64,000 nucleotides of DNA from NCBI GenBank assembly GCA_033065855.1, contig JAVXUO010001926.1, positions 274,320-338,319 on the forward strand, given 5' to 3'. The notes below the pieces were generated by a model. The model was not told the DNA's origin and ran no database searches. It saw only the letters and a list, made by a program, of their open reading frames with translations. This DNA is from Escallonia rubra (lineage: Eukaryota > Streptophyta > Magnoliopsida > Escalloniales > Escalloniaceae). Below, piece by piece: positions 12,605-21,440 of the stretch (position 1 is its first letter; the number at the start of each line of letters is the position of its first letter). The translations under genes were made by a program, and so were the position numbers.

Positions 12605-13630
12605 GCTTTAAAATTCATTGACAACGAGTTATAACGTTGTCAATGGGCTTTACAATATAACAACGAATATTCCTAATGCGGGAAGCTGCCTCACATTTCT
12701 CAGTGGAATATGGAGTACATTTACGAAGTTGATATTGTCTCACCTGTGATTGTGATGGGGTTAACGGTTTAGTTAGGGTTAGGTTGTATTTACGCTTATT
12801 AGGGTTAATTAGGAATATCATAGGATTTAATTAGTGTAATTAGGACTTAATTAGGTTAATTAAGTTCATTAGGGTTAATTAAGGCTATTTAGGGCTCATT
12901 TAACTATGGTAATTGCAATTTAATTAGGTTAATTAGGTCAATAGAGTTTGTTTAGGGTTTATCAGGGTAATTGGGTTTAGTTAGAGTTAATTAGTGTTAA
13001 TTAGGATTAATTAAGAGTTAATTATGTTAAGCAGTGTTAACTGGGTTAACACTGATTAAGGCTAATTAGAGCTGATTAGGGTTAATTATAATTAAATGGA
13101 TTTAATTAGGATATATTAGTGTTAATTAGGGTTAATTCAAGTTTAATTAGGGTTAATTAAACTTACAACATGTAACAGTTTACACTATACATACAATATA
13201 TCTATACATTATAACAAATTAAATTAAACTATACGATATAACAAATTCAACATAACATACATTACACTATAAATTGTAGCATGTGATTAGGGTTAAAATG
13301 TACATACTGTTAGAAGTAGTGGTGGTGTGGCAGCGGCGGCGGTGGCGTGGATGAGTTGTGGGGGTTGTCGTCGTGGGGAAGCTGTCATCGGGGAAAGGGG
13401 TGTCGCCAAGGGTGGGGTGGGGTGGGGGAGGGGGCTGTCGCCAGAGTGCAAGAGAGAAAAGAGTGAGAAAACAGAGAGAGAGAAAGAAAGAGGGGAATTA
13501 ATTTTTATAACATATGACTTTTAGGAACAGACTTCCCCGTTGCTAAAATCATGTTTCAAAATTTTCAATGACTTTTAGCGATAGGGATTTTAGTGACGGG
13601 TACTGTTCTTGGCTGTCGCTCTCTGGATTT
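12605..13630. mobile_element. Degraded CACTA-like unit containing a TTAATTAGGG-type array
   Basis: The left part (12615-12670) has GACAACGAGTTATAACGTTGTC and TAACAACGAATATTCC; the right part (13510-13620) has CTTTTAGCGATAGGGATTTTAGTGACGG, both in the style of CACTA subterminal repeats elsewhere in the window. Between them 12760-13165 is a degenerate tandem array of TTAATTAGGG(T) and 13320-13500 is a G-rich, coding-poor stretch. Termini were not found. Confidence 0.4.
12760..13165. repeat. Degenerate tandem repeat, unit about TTAATTAGGG
   Basis: About 25-30 diverged copies of a 9-12 bp unit, TTAATTAGG(G)T, GGGTTAATTA and relatives, follow each other over some 400 bp. The unit resembles the plant telomere repeat TTTAGGG with extra TAAT, but unit length varies and no run of true TTTAGGG units is present. 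Confidence 0.7.
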
Positions 13631-13635
13631 TGAAC

Positions 13636-14172
13636 ATGTGTAGGTACTATCCTTTATGGCTTGTATTATCCGACTACCTCCTCTATACAAGTCATTGCCT
13701 TTTCTGGTGCAGACTGGGGATGTGACCTTTCGGATTTTCGCTAGCTTTTTTTCTGGACAATATTCTCATCTCTTGGCGAAGCAAGAAACAATTCCTTGTC
13801 TCTCGTTCCAGAACTGAGTCTGAATATCACGCTCTTGTTGACATTACCTTTGAATTAGTTTGGTTGCGATGCCTAATTGGTGACACGAGTTTCCTTTGTG
13901 ACTTTACTACCGCCATTCATTGTGACAATCATAGATCTATCCAGTTTATTCACAATTATGTTTTTCATGAGAGGAAAAAACACATTGATATTAACTGTCA
14001 TGTCGCGTATACCCATCTCACTCATGGTGCACTTCAGCTCATTCATGTCTCTTCCTCCGATTATCTTGCAAATGTTTTAATGAAGTCCTTCTCAGCAAAT
14101 AACTTCTTACGCTTTGTTTCCAACTCAACCTGGTCTCTGGTCATCCACTTTAGGTTTGAGGGGGGATGTTAG
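13636..14172 (+). pseudogene. Ty1/copia reverse transcriptase-RNase H C-terminus
   Basis: The frames read GTILYGLYYP..IAFSGADWG, NILISWRSKKQFLVSRSRTE then SEYHALVDITFELVWLR, CDNHRSIQFIHNYVFHERKK HIDINCH, and HVSSSDYLANVLMKSFSAN. These are the copia RNase H signatures (D-A-D-W, E in SEY, D in CDN, FHERTKHI..DCH, STxxQxAD). One phase change near 13735 separates the first part. Everything upstream of this point is missing and the reading frame ends at the LTR, as in copia elements. It is a 5'-truncated, non-functional copy. Confidence 0.88.
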
Positions 14173-14520
14173 AGTCAACAGGAATCCGTAATCTAATCCT
14201 TGTCTTATGTCAATGTTGTACTATGTCAATCATTGATTTACTTATTCTAGGTGAACTGTAATGGCTAGATATAGAGGTTGCCTATGTATCTTTATAGAAA
14301 AGGAAATACATAAACAACTTTTTGTTCCAAATAAGATTACAACTGCAAGTAGAAATTAAAGTTTAAGGTTAACTAAGTGTAGGACATGCCGATGTTCAGG
14401 AAGAGTTAAGTATGTAGTCCTAGCCTAAGTTCATTACCCCTAGTATCTACTAGATTATTTCATTCATCTTGATCTCGTAATCAAGACTATTAGAATCTTA
14501 CAATAGCATAAACAAAAGAA
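14152..14520 (+). mobile_element. Copia polypurine tract and start of 3' LTR
   Basis: The polypurine tract GGTTTGAGGGGGGA (about 14153-14166) immediately precedes TGTTAGAGTCAACAGG (from 14167), the expected TG start of an LTR; the pol stop codon overlaps the first LTR bases. A TATA-like ATCTTTATAGAAAAGG lies near 14287. The LTR's CA end could not be fixed; the right boundary given is approximate. Confidence 0.65.
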
Positions 14521-14815
14521 CAATATGGTTTCAAACTCACCGGAATCGTAGGAAGTCATAAATTGCCAAAAGCTTTATTCCGATGATGAATGAACACAAA
14601 GATGCGGAAGCGAACGTATCTCTTTGGTATTGATCTTCACTACTCTTCTCTATTCTTGATGATGTAATAAAGTTGTGTATTTTTTTCATTAGTCTAGGAA
14701 GCAAAAGAGTGGTCAAATATTATCATGCCCTAGCCTCCAAGAAAAAGAGATATTTATATAGAGAGGGTAGTATGATCAATCCTAAGTCTTTTATACACCA
14801 TAAATTATTAGTGTA
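14521..14815 (-). repeat. LTR-like promoter/leader segment on the minus strand
   Basis: Reading the minus strand, CTCTATATAAATATCTC (near 14750-14766) is followed by a leader containing GTTCGCTTCCGCATC and CCGGTGAGTTTGAAACC, a layout like the R-U5 part of a retrotransposon LTR. No termini or coding sequence were seen, so the class is uncertain. Confidence 0.3.
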
Positions 14816-17429
14816 CTAGCCCAGAATCCTGTGCCAAGCACGGGACGATTTTATAACAGTCATTTATTTTAGTAGTTTTGAATTGTATAACAATATTTAT
14901 TGCACAATTTTATTATTTCATGGTTATTCTTGGGGAGAGTTTTCTTTTAATAAAATAAATTAACCCACATAGTAAAATATCAATAAGCAATGTCCATGTG
15001 CATATTTGCTAATTCTGATTTGGTAACTATATAGATAATAAAAAATTAAAAGTTCATCTAGTACAAAAAAAAAAGGTAAATTTCACAAGAAAAAAAATAT
15101 GCGTAGAATATATTGAGATGAATTTGCTATGCATAAGACATTTTTATTATGTTTTAAGTATATTTTAAAAATAATTTGTACATTTCAATGGATTGCCCAT
15201 ATTGTTAACTACTGCATATTAGTTTAATTTTCAAAGGAAAAATTTTGGTCTATATATATTTTCTTATAGCATGTGATTTATAAAAGTTAAACAATACAAC
15301 TAAATAAATAAGGATGATGTGACATTTGTAAAAGCAAATGAAATCTACCAATAAATTATATAGAAAAAATAATTATTATTATATGAGGTAATTATATAAA
15401 GTTTACAAATGTTAACTAACATGATTAAATAGGATAGTTCAAAACCTTGTAGTAAGTAAATTGTTGAACAAAATATAACCATCATTTAACGAAGTACTCC
15501 GTATATAATAAGCATGCCTACTAAGTCAGATTTCTTCAAATATAATAAGATCTTCATTCTAAGTTTTAGACTACATTCATCACAACATAACTAATATTTT
15601 CCTCTTTTCATATGTGAAAGAGTCTTTAGTAGTATAAAACTAATATAAAATTATAATGTATTGATATATTGTTAATGCAGAATTTAGAACGTTTAAGTGT
15701 TTAATTACTCACAATAAAGCACTATAGAAACATATTTGTTCAATCTAAGTCTTGCTATATCTCATATGGAATTTGCATAATATGATATTTTTACATTTGA
15801 CAAATACGACTGAATACGATAGCGCAAAACCTTAAAGTAAGGAAATCATTGACTAAAATTTTTAACCAACATATTTATCAAGTTGAATTCATCTTTGAAT
15901 TACGAAGGTTGACAATCCAGTTGAAATCTGACTTAACCATGCTAACTTTGTTTCGTCTTGTACATATCTTTACAATGAAATTGTATAATAGCTTCTTTGT
16001 GCGATACGTCGTTGCATATCATCACATTATGTATTCAATGTGTTACAATATTGTCGCTAAATATTTGCATTCTTTAAAGTTTTGTTTTACATCGTCAAGC
16101 ATCATTTCAACTAATATGTGCTTAGCATTTAGAATAATTGAATAGTCCTGCTGGTAACATGAACCCTAATTAGCATATATAATAATAACTATGAGTGACA
16201 CTTTTTACATATACATTTTAATTTTAAATGCTTATATATAAATCATATCCTTTAGGTTTAAAGAGTTTTTATGGTCCTAATGATCGGAAATATCCTCACA
16301 GGTGTTATGAGTGAGTATACAAAAATTTAGAGGACTTACAGACATCTCATTAATTTCAAGTAAGTTATTCACTTTTGTCGAAATAATTTTAACAAAATGA
16401 CAAAATAATATCATATATATATATTTGTGAAATGCATGCGTGAGGACGTTCAATCAGCAAAAATATGTACTTTTGTTGGAGTGCTTTTGAGGTGTTAATA
16501 ATTAAAAAATAATACCTAATATGCAAGTACATTGATAAGCTATAGTTTAAAAGAGGTTTAAGTTTAAAAGATTGTCTTAGCTTTCCACATATTATAAGTC
16601 CACTATTTATCACAAAATTATTGTCTTACATCAAAGAGTGTATTAATATGTACCATACATCGTGAGACAAAAAAGACAATAAAATTATTAAAAAAAATCT
16701 TATTTTGTTATAAAGAATAGATAGCGACACAGTGGAGCCGCTAGATACTTGTCTTCTTTAAACTTTTACTTTAAGTTGTCAATTAATATTTCAAATGAAT
16801 ATTGGCTTATCACTTATAGTAGTAGAAAAGTCACGTTGGTCCCATATAGAGTTAAATAATGAATAAGATTGTGGTTGAAACTAAAAAGTAGTGAGGCTAT
16901 GACGTATCCCTTTTGAATTGTAGATGTTATGGATGAGTATAATTCTTTAACTTCAAAATTTTTTGAGGTGTTACCTGTCTTTCGAAAGTTATTATAATGA
17001 TTAAGTAGGAATCTATATGGAATAAAGTTGCGTTTCAAATTTAACAGGACTTATGTATACATCTTAATATTTTTAAATAAGTTATTATTGTCTGCAAAAA
17101 TAAATTTGACAAACGACCATGTAACATTCAATATTTTAATGGTTTGTGTGCGTGCGTGTGTGTGTGTGTGTGTGTTTCTTCAATTCTTGTAAGATGCTAG
17201 TAATGATAAAATTAAATTGATGTAGATGATGTGTCCTTGTTTTGAAGTGTTAGAATTATTTTTTGCATCTTTAATGACTTGTCGCCAAGTTATACTTTTT
17301 ATATCTAATAAGTTTTTTCTCTTCATGAAAATATAATTAAGTATAAATAGAAAAACATTTTCATTGATCGTAAGGCCCTGTGAAAAAACGAACTGGTTAA
17401 TCGTTTGTTTTGTATAATTACATAGATAT

Positions 17430-17612
17430 ATTTTTACATTCTTAAGGTTTTAAATATTCTCAAATATAGTAATTAAGAATTATTTGATTTAATTGTACCT
17501 TTTTTCCTAATACGTACGTGATTTCTTTTCAAAATCTCTTATATGCGATGCAGCCACTTTGATTATTGTGCGGTGCTATCAAAACAAGAAACTGTCCTAT
17601 AATTGTACTATT
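17430..17612 (+). repeat. Copy 1 of a ~180-bp direct repeat
   Basis: Shared landmarks in order with the copy at 18553-18739: TTTTAAATATTCTCAAATA, TAGTAATTAAGA, TTGTACCTTTTTT, GTGATTTCTTTTCAAAATCT, and a diverged GGTGCTATCAAA (GGTCTTATCAAA in copy 2). The copies are clearly related but carry scattered substitutions and small indels. Confidence 0.8.
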
Positions 17613-18552
17613 GATCTTATTTATTACAATGATAAATTTTTGCAATTATTATGTTATGTGTGTATATAAATTACATTATAATAAACTTAAATTAACTATA
17701 ACATGGTTTTTTCCTTCTAAATCTCATATATAATTGTTGTTTTCTATATACACGATTTTTTTATCATCATATGAGAGAGTTAGTTTTAAGGACACAATAG
17801 TCAAAATCAAATCCTCATAAATTAGTATATATATATTTTTAGAATTAGTTCTCAAATTATATAAGACTTTTAAATATAACCCTCACATAGGTCCTACAGA
17901 ACTAAATAAACTTAAAAGTATGGATCACAACCAAAATAATATTTGCATACCTTTAGATACACTGACATGTTTAGTATATAGCCGTAAATCCTTTTCAACT
18001 ATCAGATTTATGAATAAACTTTATCATTATTATAATTTTGATTAATAATAATTAGACAGTCATTTGTTGGTCGTGTGGTCACACCCCAAAAAAGATGGTC
18101 AACTTTTTATTTTAACAAAAGGATTCTAACAGCGATATATTATTTGATAAATATTTTTATCGATGCGGTAAGCACATATTAAAATAAAATAGATATGAAT
18201 CAATTGTTATATTATTTTTATTGCTTCAATCTCAATTGTAACATCATTGTTTTTCCCTCATTTAAATGTAGTATGTTATTTTCATTTTTTTGATATATGA
18301 ATTTTCATATTCATATTTGAAAGTGCTTCTAAGAATTTAATAGTTAAAATCAAGTCCTAATAAGTTAGTTTATTAATTAGTTAGAGTTTTAGAATGTTTG
18401 AATTAGTTTTTCAGTTATAAGGCTTCCTGATATGCAAATTAATTTATCAAGAAATAAGGACTCCATCTAAGATAATACTATTTTTATTTTTTCAGTATTT
18501 GAATTCTTATATTCATATTACAGAGTAGTTTTAAGGATACAATAGTCATATC

Positions 18553-18739
18553 ATATTTTTGCATCTTAAAAGTTTTAAATATTCTCAAATATAGTAATTA
18601 AGACTAATTAAATTTGGTTGTACCTTTTTTTCTAATACATATGTGATTTCTTTTCAAAATCTCATATGCTTATATAACCACTAACCATTTTGTTGATCAT
18701 CCGGTCTTATCAAAGTAAAAAATTATCCAGTAATTGATT
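18553..18739 (+). repeat. Copy 2 of a ~180-bp direct repeat
   Basis: Diverged duplicate of 17430-17612, about 1.1 kb further right, ending where the MULE at 18749 has inserted. The sequence between the copies also contains related short phrases (TTTTAAGGACACAATAGTC near 17785 and TTTTAAGGATACAATAGTC near 18530), so the tract seems built from repeated blocks. Confidence 0.8.
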
Positions 18740-18748
18740 ATTATTTTT

Positions 18749-19731
18749 GGGTTAATTACTCACAGCACCCCTGAGGTTTACCCTAAATTACATACGGACC
18801 CCCCTATCTTTTGAAAGTTACACTCCGCTCCATTTCTTCGACGGTGTTAATGGTGGGACGCAAAAAGACATTTTTACCCTTGGAGGGACTGTCTGGCTCT
18901 TCACTCCTGGCTACACTGGTCGGAATCGGCCATCGAGGACCGGATACGTTGCCGACAGTAGTGATTCCATGGTTGTTTTGGAGGTTGCGGTGGGCGGTGT
19001 TTCCAATGGAGGGCGATGGTTCAGTGTCGCAGTGGTGCGCGTGGCCGGAGAATGAGGGGTGGTTGACCAGGAGATGGCACCGAAGATGGTGCCGGAGATG
19101 AATCCCGCGCGGTGGTGGCTGCGGCGCGATGGTCGCCGCTGTTGTGTCGTGGTGTACACTGTAGGCGACGCCGGAGTCCATCGCCGGAGAAGAAACTGGC
19201 AGAGTAGAAGAAGCCCACCGTCGCGAGAAGGCCCTCGCCGAGAAGAAGCGCCAAGGAGGTTGGCTCCGCCGAGAATGAGGGCTGGTTCACCACGAGATGG
19301 CACCGAAGATGGTGCCAGAGATGAATCCCGCGCGGTGGTGGCTGTGGCACGGTGGTTGCCGCAGCTGTGTCGTAGTGTACACCGGAGGCGATGCCGGAGA
19401 AGAAACCGGCAGAGGAGAAGAAACCCACTGTCGCCGTGAAGGCCCCTGTCGAGAAGAAGCCCAAGGCCAAGGAGGCCAGCTCCGGCGCCACCGGAGACAA
19501 AAAGAAGAAGAAGTCCAGGAGTCTTTAGACAAAAAGAAGAAGAAGGGAGGGCAGTTTGGGGATGAAAAATCCAAAAAGAGAATTTTTAGACGGAGTTAGG
19601 GTCCCCGTCAATTTTCTGGGGCTCTGTGAAATGCGGGTACAAACTACAGGGGGTTTAGTGTAATAAAAATTCTTAGGCCCAGCCGTGTGTAATTTAGGGC
19701 AAACCTCAGGGGTGCCGTGTGTAATTTACCC
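18749..19731 (+). mobile_element. Mutator-like element (MULE 1) carrying an H2B-tail-like segment
   Basis: Terminal inverted repeats: left GGGTTAATTACTCACAGCAC then CCCTGAGGTTTACCCTAAA, right complement GGGTAAATTACACACGGCAC then CCCTGAGGTTTGCCCTAAA. Flanking 9-bp duplications are ATTATTTTT (18740-18748) and ATAATTTTT (19732-19740), one mismatch. Long TIRs with 9-bp target duplications define Mutator-like elements. There is no transposase. The GC-rich interior holds a ~223-bp tandem duplication (about 19043-19266 and 19267-19488), which includes the H2B-like frame described separately. Such non-autonomous elements with captured gene pieces are called Pack-MULEs. Confidence 0.8.
19391..19528 (+). 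pseudogene. Histone H2B N-terminal-tail-like ORF inside MULE 1
   Basis: An ATG-initiated 45-codon frame reads MPEKKPAEEKKPTVAVKAP, VEKKPKAKEASSG, GDKKKKKSRSL and then stops. Alternating EKKPAE and APVEKKPKA motifs followed by a GDKKKKKS lysine block are the hallmark of plant histone H2B N-terminal tails, just ahead of the histone fold. The fold itself (starting ETYKIYIF in typical H2Bs) is absent. A second, older copy on the same strand at about 19184-19260 reads PEKKLAE, a stop, KKPTVA. I infer capture of the first part of an H2B gene by the transposon. Lysine/alanine-rich low-complexity drift is the alternative. Transcription is unknown. Confidence 0.65.
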
Positions 19732-19757
19732 ATAATTTTTTATATATATTATATAAA

Positions 19758-19913
19758 GGGTAAATTACACACGGCACCCCTGAGGTTTGCCCTAAACTAC
19801 ACACGGCTCCGCCTAAGTATTTTTATTACATTAAACTACACTTATTTTTCCATTCAAAGATTTAACAGAAGTAAGAAAATGACGGTAATACCCCTGATAA
19901 ACAAGTTAATTTA

Positions 19914-19963
<50 letters not shown>

Positions 19964-20824
19964 GAAGCCAAGGTAAGCAGCCCCGCTAGTGCGCCCCCAC
20001 CCCATCACGGTCACTGCCACACCAGTTCCTCTGAGAAAACATCGGCGCCATACCATCGGTTATATTATTGCCGTCAGTATATCATCGGCGTCGTTAATGG
20101 ACAACTTCTATCTGAAAAAAAGACAGAGAAGCCTCAATCCATGACGGCATCACAACAACCACCCCAATCGGCGCCTCCCTAAACCTCCCGACCGGCGCCC
20201 CCTGATCTTATGTCCAAAGGGGCAAACGTAGTGCCTCATCCTTCTCCGGTCACCCCCGCCTCAATCGGCGGCTCCACCGTCCAATCAACAGATAATTACA
20301 ATACAAAAAAAAAGGACAGGAACATTGAAGACGGAGCATCACCGCCACTACAACGGGCCTTCGACCCTTCGTCGTCATGGCCGGTACAACCGTCGTCACC
20401 AAACGACGGGCTACCACAGCAACACCAAACGGCCCATCACCGTGGGCCTTCGTCTACAGGGACTACCGCCAAGCACACGCGTCGTTGCCTCCACTGCGAC
20501 TGCCTACACCGTCACAGCCACCAGAGGTGCGACCTTCGGCGTCCTTGGAGAGGGCTTGATCAGATGCAATAGACATTGAGGGGAACAAATACCCAGATCT
20601 GGGCGCAGATCTGTGAATGCCTTGTTTTCTTAGCGTGCTTTGGCCAGAATCTGGAGTCGTTGGTGCTCTTGGATTGTGCAGAATCTGGATGGAAGAAAGA
20701 AAGGGAAAGATCTAAGGACACTTTTGTTATATCATAATAAATTTGTCTTTCCTTACATTTTTTTTTACGGTTCCCTAACGGAAGTGGGTTTTTATGTAAT
20801 ACAATGATAAATCACAGGGGGCAG
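19758..20824 (+). mobile_element. Mutator-like element (MULE 2), right end truncated
   Basis: The left TIR (GGGTAAATTACACACGGCAC then CCCTGAGGTTTGCCC, extending about 100 bp) is the same family as MULE 1 and lies only 26 bp from its right end in opposite orientation. At the right, AAATCACAGGGGGCAGTGTAA matches the inner part of the inverted TIR but breaks off at 20824-20829 where LTR-like sequence begins. The interior (20130-20580) is GC-rich, with frames open in several phases but no recognisable gene. A (TC)n(AC)n microsatellite occupies 19917-19962. Confidence 0.65.
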
Positions 20825-20998
20825 TGTAACACCCCGGTATTTCCAGAGCGTTAACCAATTGTTCACAACCTATTCTGGGCCGTACCCTGGGGCCCGCTAA
20901 GAGATCCTAGTGGCGCGACACGTCACCCATTTGGCGGTCAACATCGCTCAACAAGATTGCTCGGTCAAAGTACTCCGCGCCTCGAGCATCCGGACGGC

Positions 20999-21140
20999 GA
21001 TCAAAGGGGTGCTCCCCCCAAGGGGGTCGGCCACCCCAAGGGGGTCGGCCACCCCAAGGGGGTCGGCCACCCCAAGGGGGTCGGCCACCTCAAAGGGTCG
21101 GCCACCCCAAGGGGTCGGCCACCCCAAGGGGGTCGGCCTC
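20999..21140 (+). repeat. 18-bp minisatellite, CCCCAAGGGGGTCGGCCA
   Basis: Seven consecutive copies of an 18-bp unit, CCCCAAGGGGGTCGGCCA, with two copies shortened by one or two bases. Each unit contains a CCCC..GGGG inverted pair, so the array can fold into repeated short hairpins. It keeps frames open on both strands, which creates long spurious ORFs. Confidence 0.9.
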
Positions 21141-21274
21141 CATTGCCCCGCGAAGGGGGGAACCTGCTGCACGGCACTAGCTTCTCACTCCAACAACACA
21201 CCCCCGCTATCTTCAGTAGTGCGACGCTCATTGTTGCCGGCTCAATCAAACTCGCGGCGGGACGGGCTCGCAAC

Positions 21275-21440
21275 CCTTAAGCCCTCGCCGGCTCAATCAA
21301 CCGACGGGCTCCGGCCCTCGCGGGCACAATCAACCGGAGGCTCCGGCCTTCGCCAGCACAATCAACCGACGGGCTCCGGCCCTCGCAGGCACAATCAACC
21401 GGAGGCTCCGGCCTTCGCCAGCACAATCACCCGACGGGCT
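21275..21440 (+). repeat. GC-rich ~36/72-bp tandem repeat
   Basis: Alternating half-units GGGCTCCGGCCCTCGC..GGCACAATCAACC and GGAGGCTCCGGCCTTCGCC..AGCACAATCAACC repeat about two and a half times with a higher-order period near 72 bp. Part of the LTR-like segment; no gene content. Confidence 0.75.

Larger units (their letters stand above)
14816..18739 (-). mobile_element. Helitron-like, very AT-rich tract (minus orientation)
   Basis: On the minus strand the left boundary reads a stem-loop CCCGTGC-TTG-GCACAGG (14828-14844), then ATTCTGGG and CTAG next to T (A on the plus strand at 14815). A short GC hairpin about 10 bp before CTAG at an A/T target is the Helitron 3' end signature. No RepHel coding region is visible, so it would be non-autonomous. 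About 16010-16043 repeats the Helitron-like block at 5305-5335. The 5' (right) terminus is not identified; 18739 is only where a MULE begins. Inside are a (TG)n tract (17147-17174) and a partial internal duplication. Confidence 0.5.

Noticed and set aside
12760-13165. True interstitial telomere array
   Set aside because: Units are TTAATTAGGG-like and irregular; consecutive TTTAGGG copies are not present.
13327-13524. Gly/Arg-rich 65-codon ORF
   Set aside because: Low-complexity G-rich sequence next to GA repeats; no family features.
18804-19599. Several overlapping 90-160 codon frames on both strands
   Set aside because: Product of GC-rich MULE interior and its tandem duplication; only the H2B-tail-like phase at 19391-19528 has an interpretable pattern.
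20999-21440. Possible CRISPR-like array
   Set aside because: Repeats are directly tandem with no unique spacers and lie in plant nuclear DNA; this is a minisatellite.
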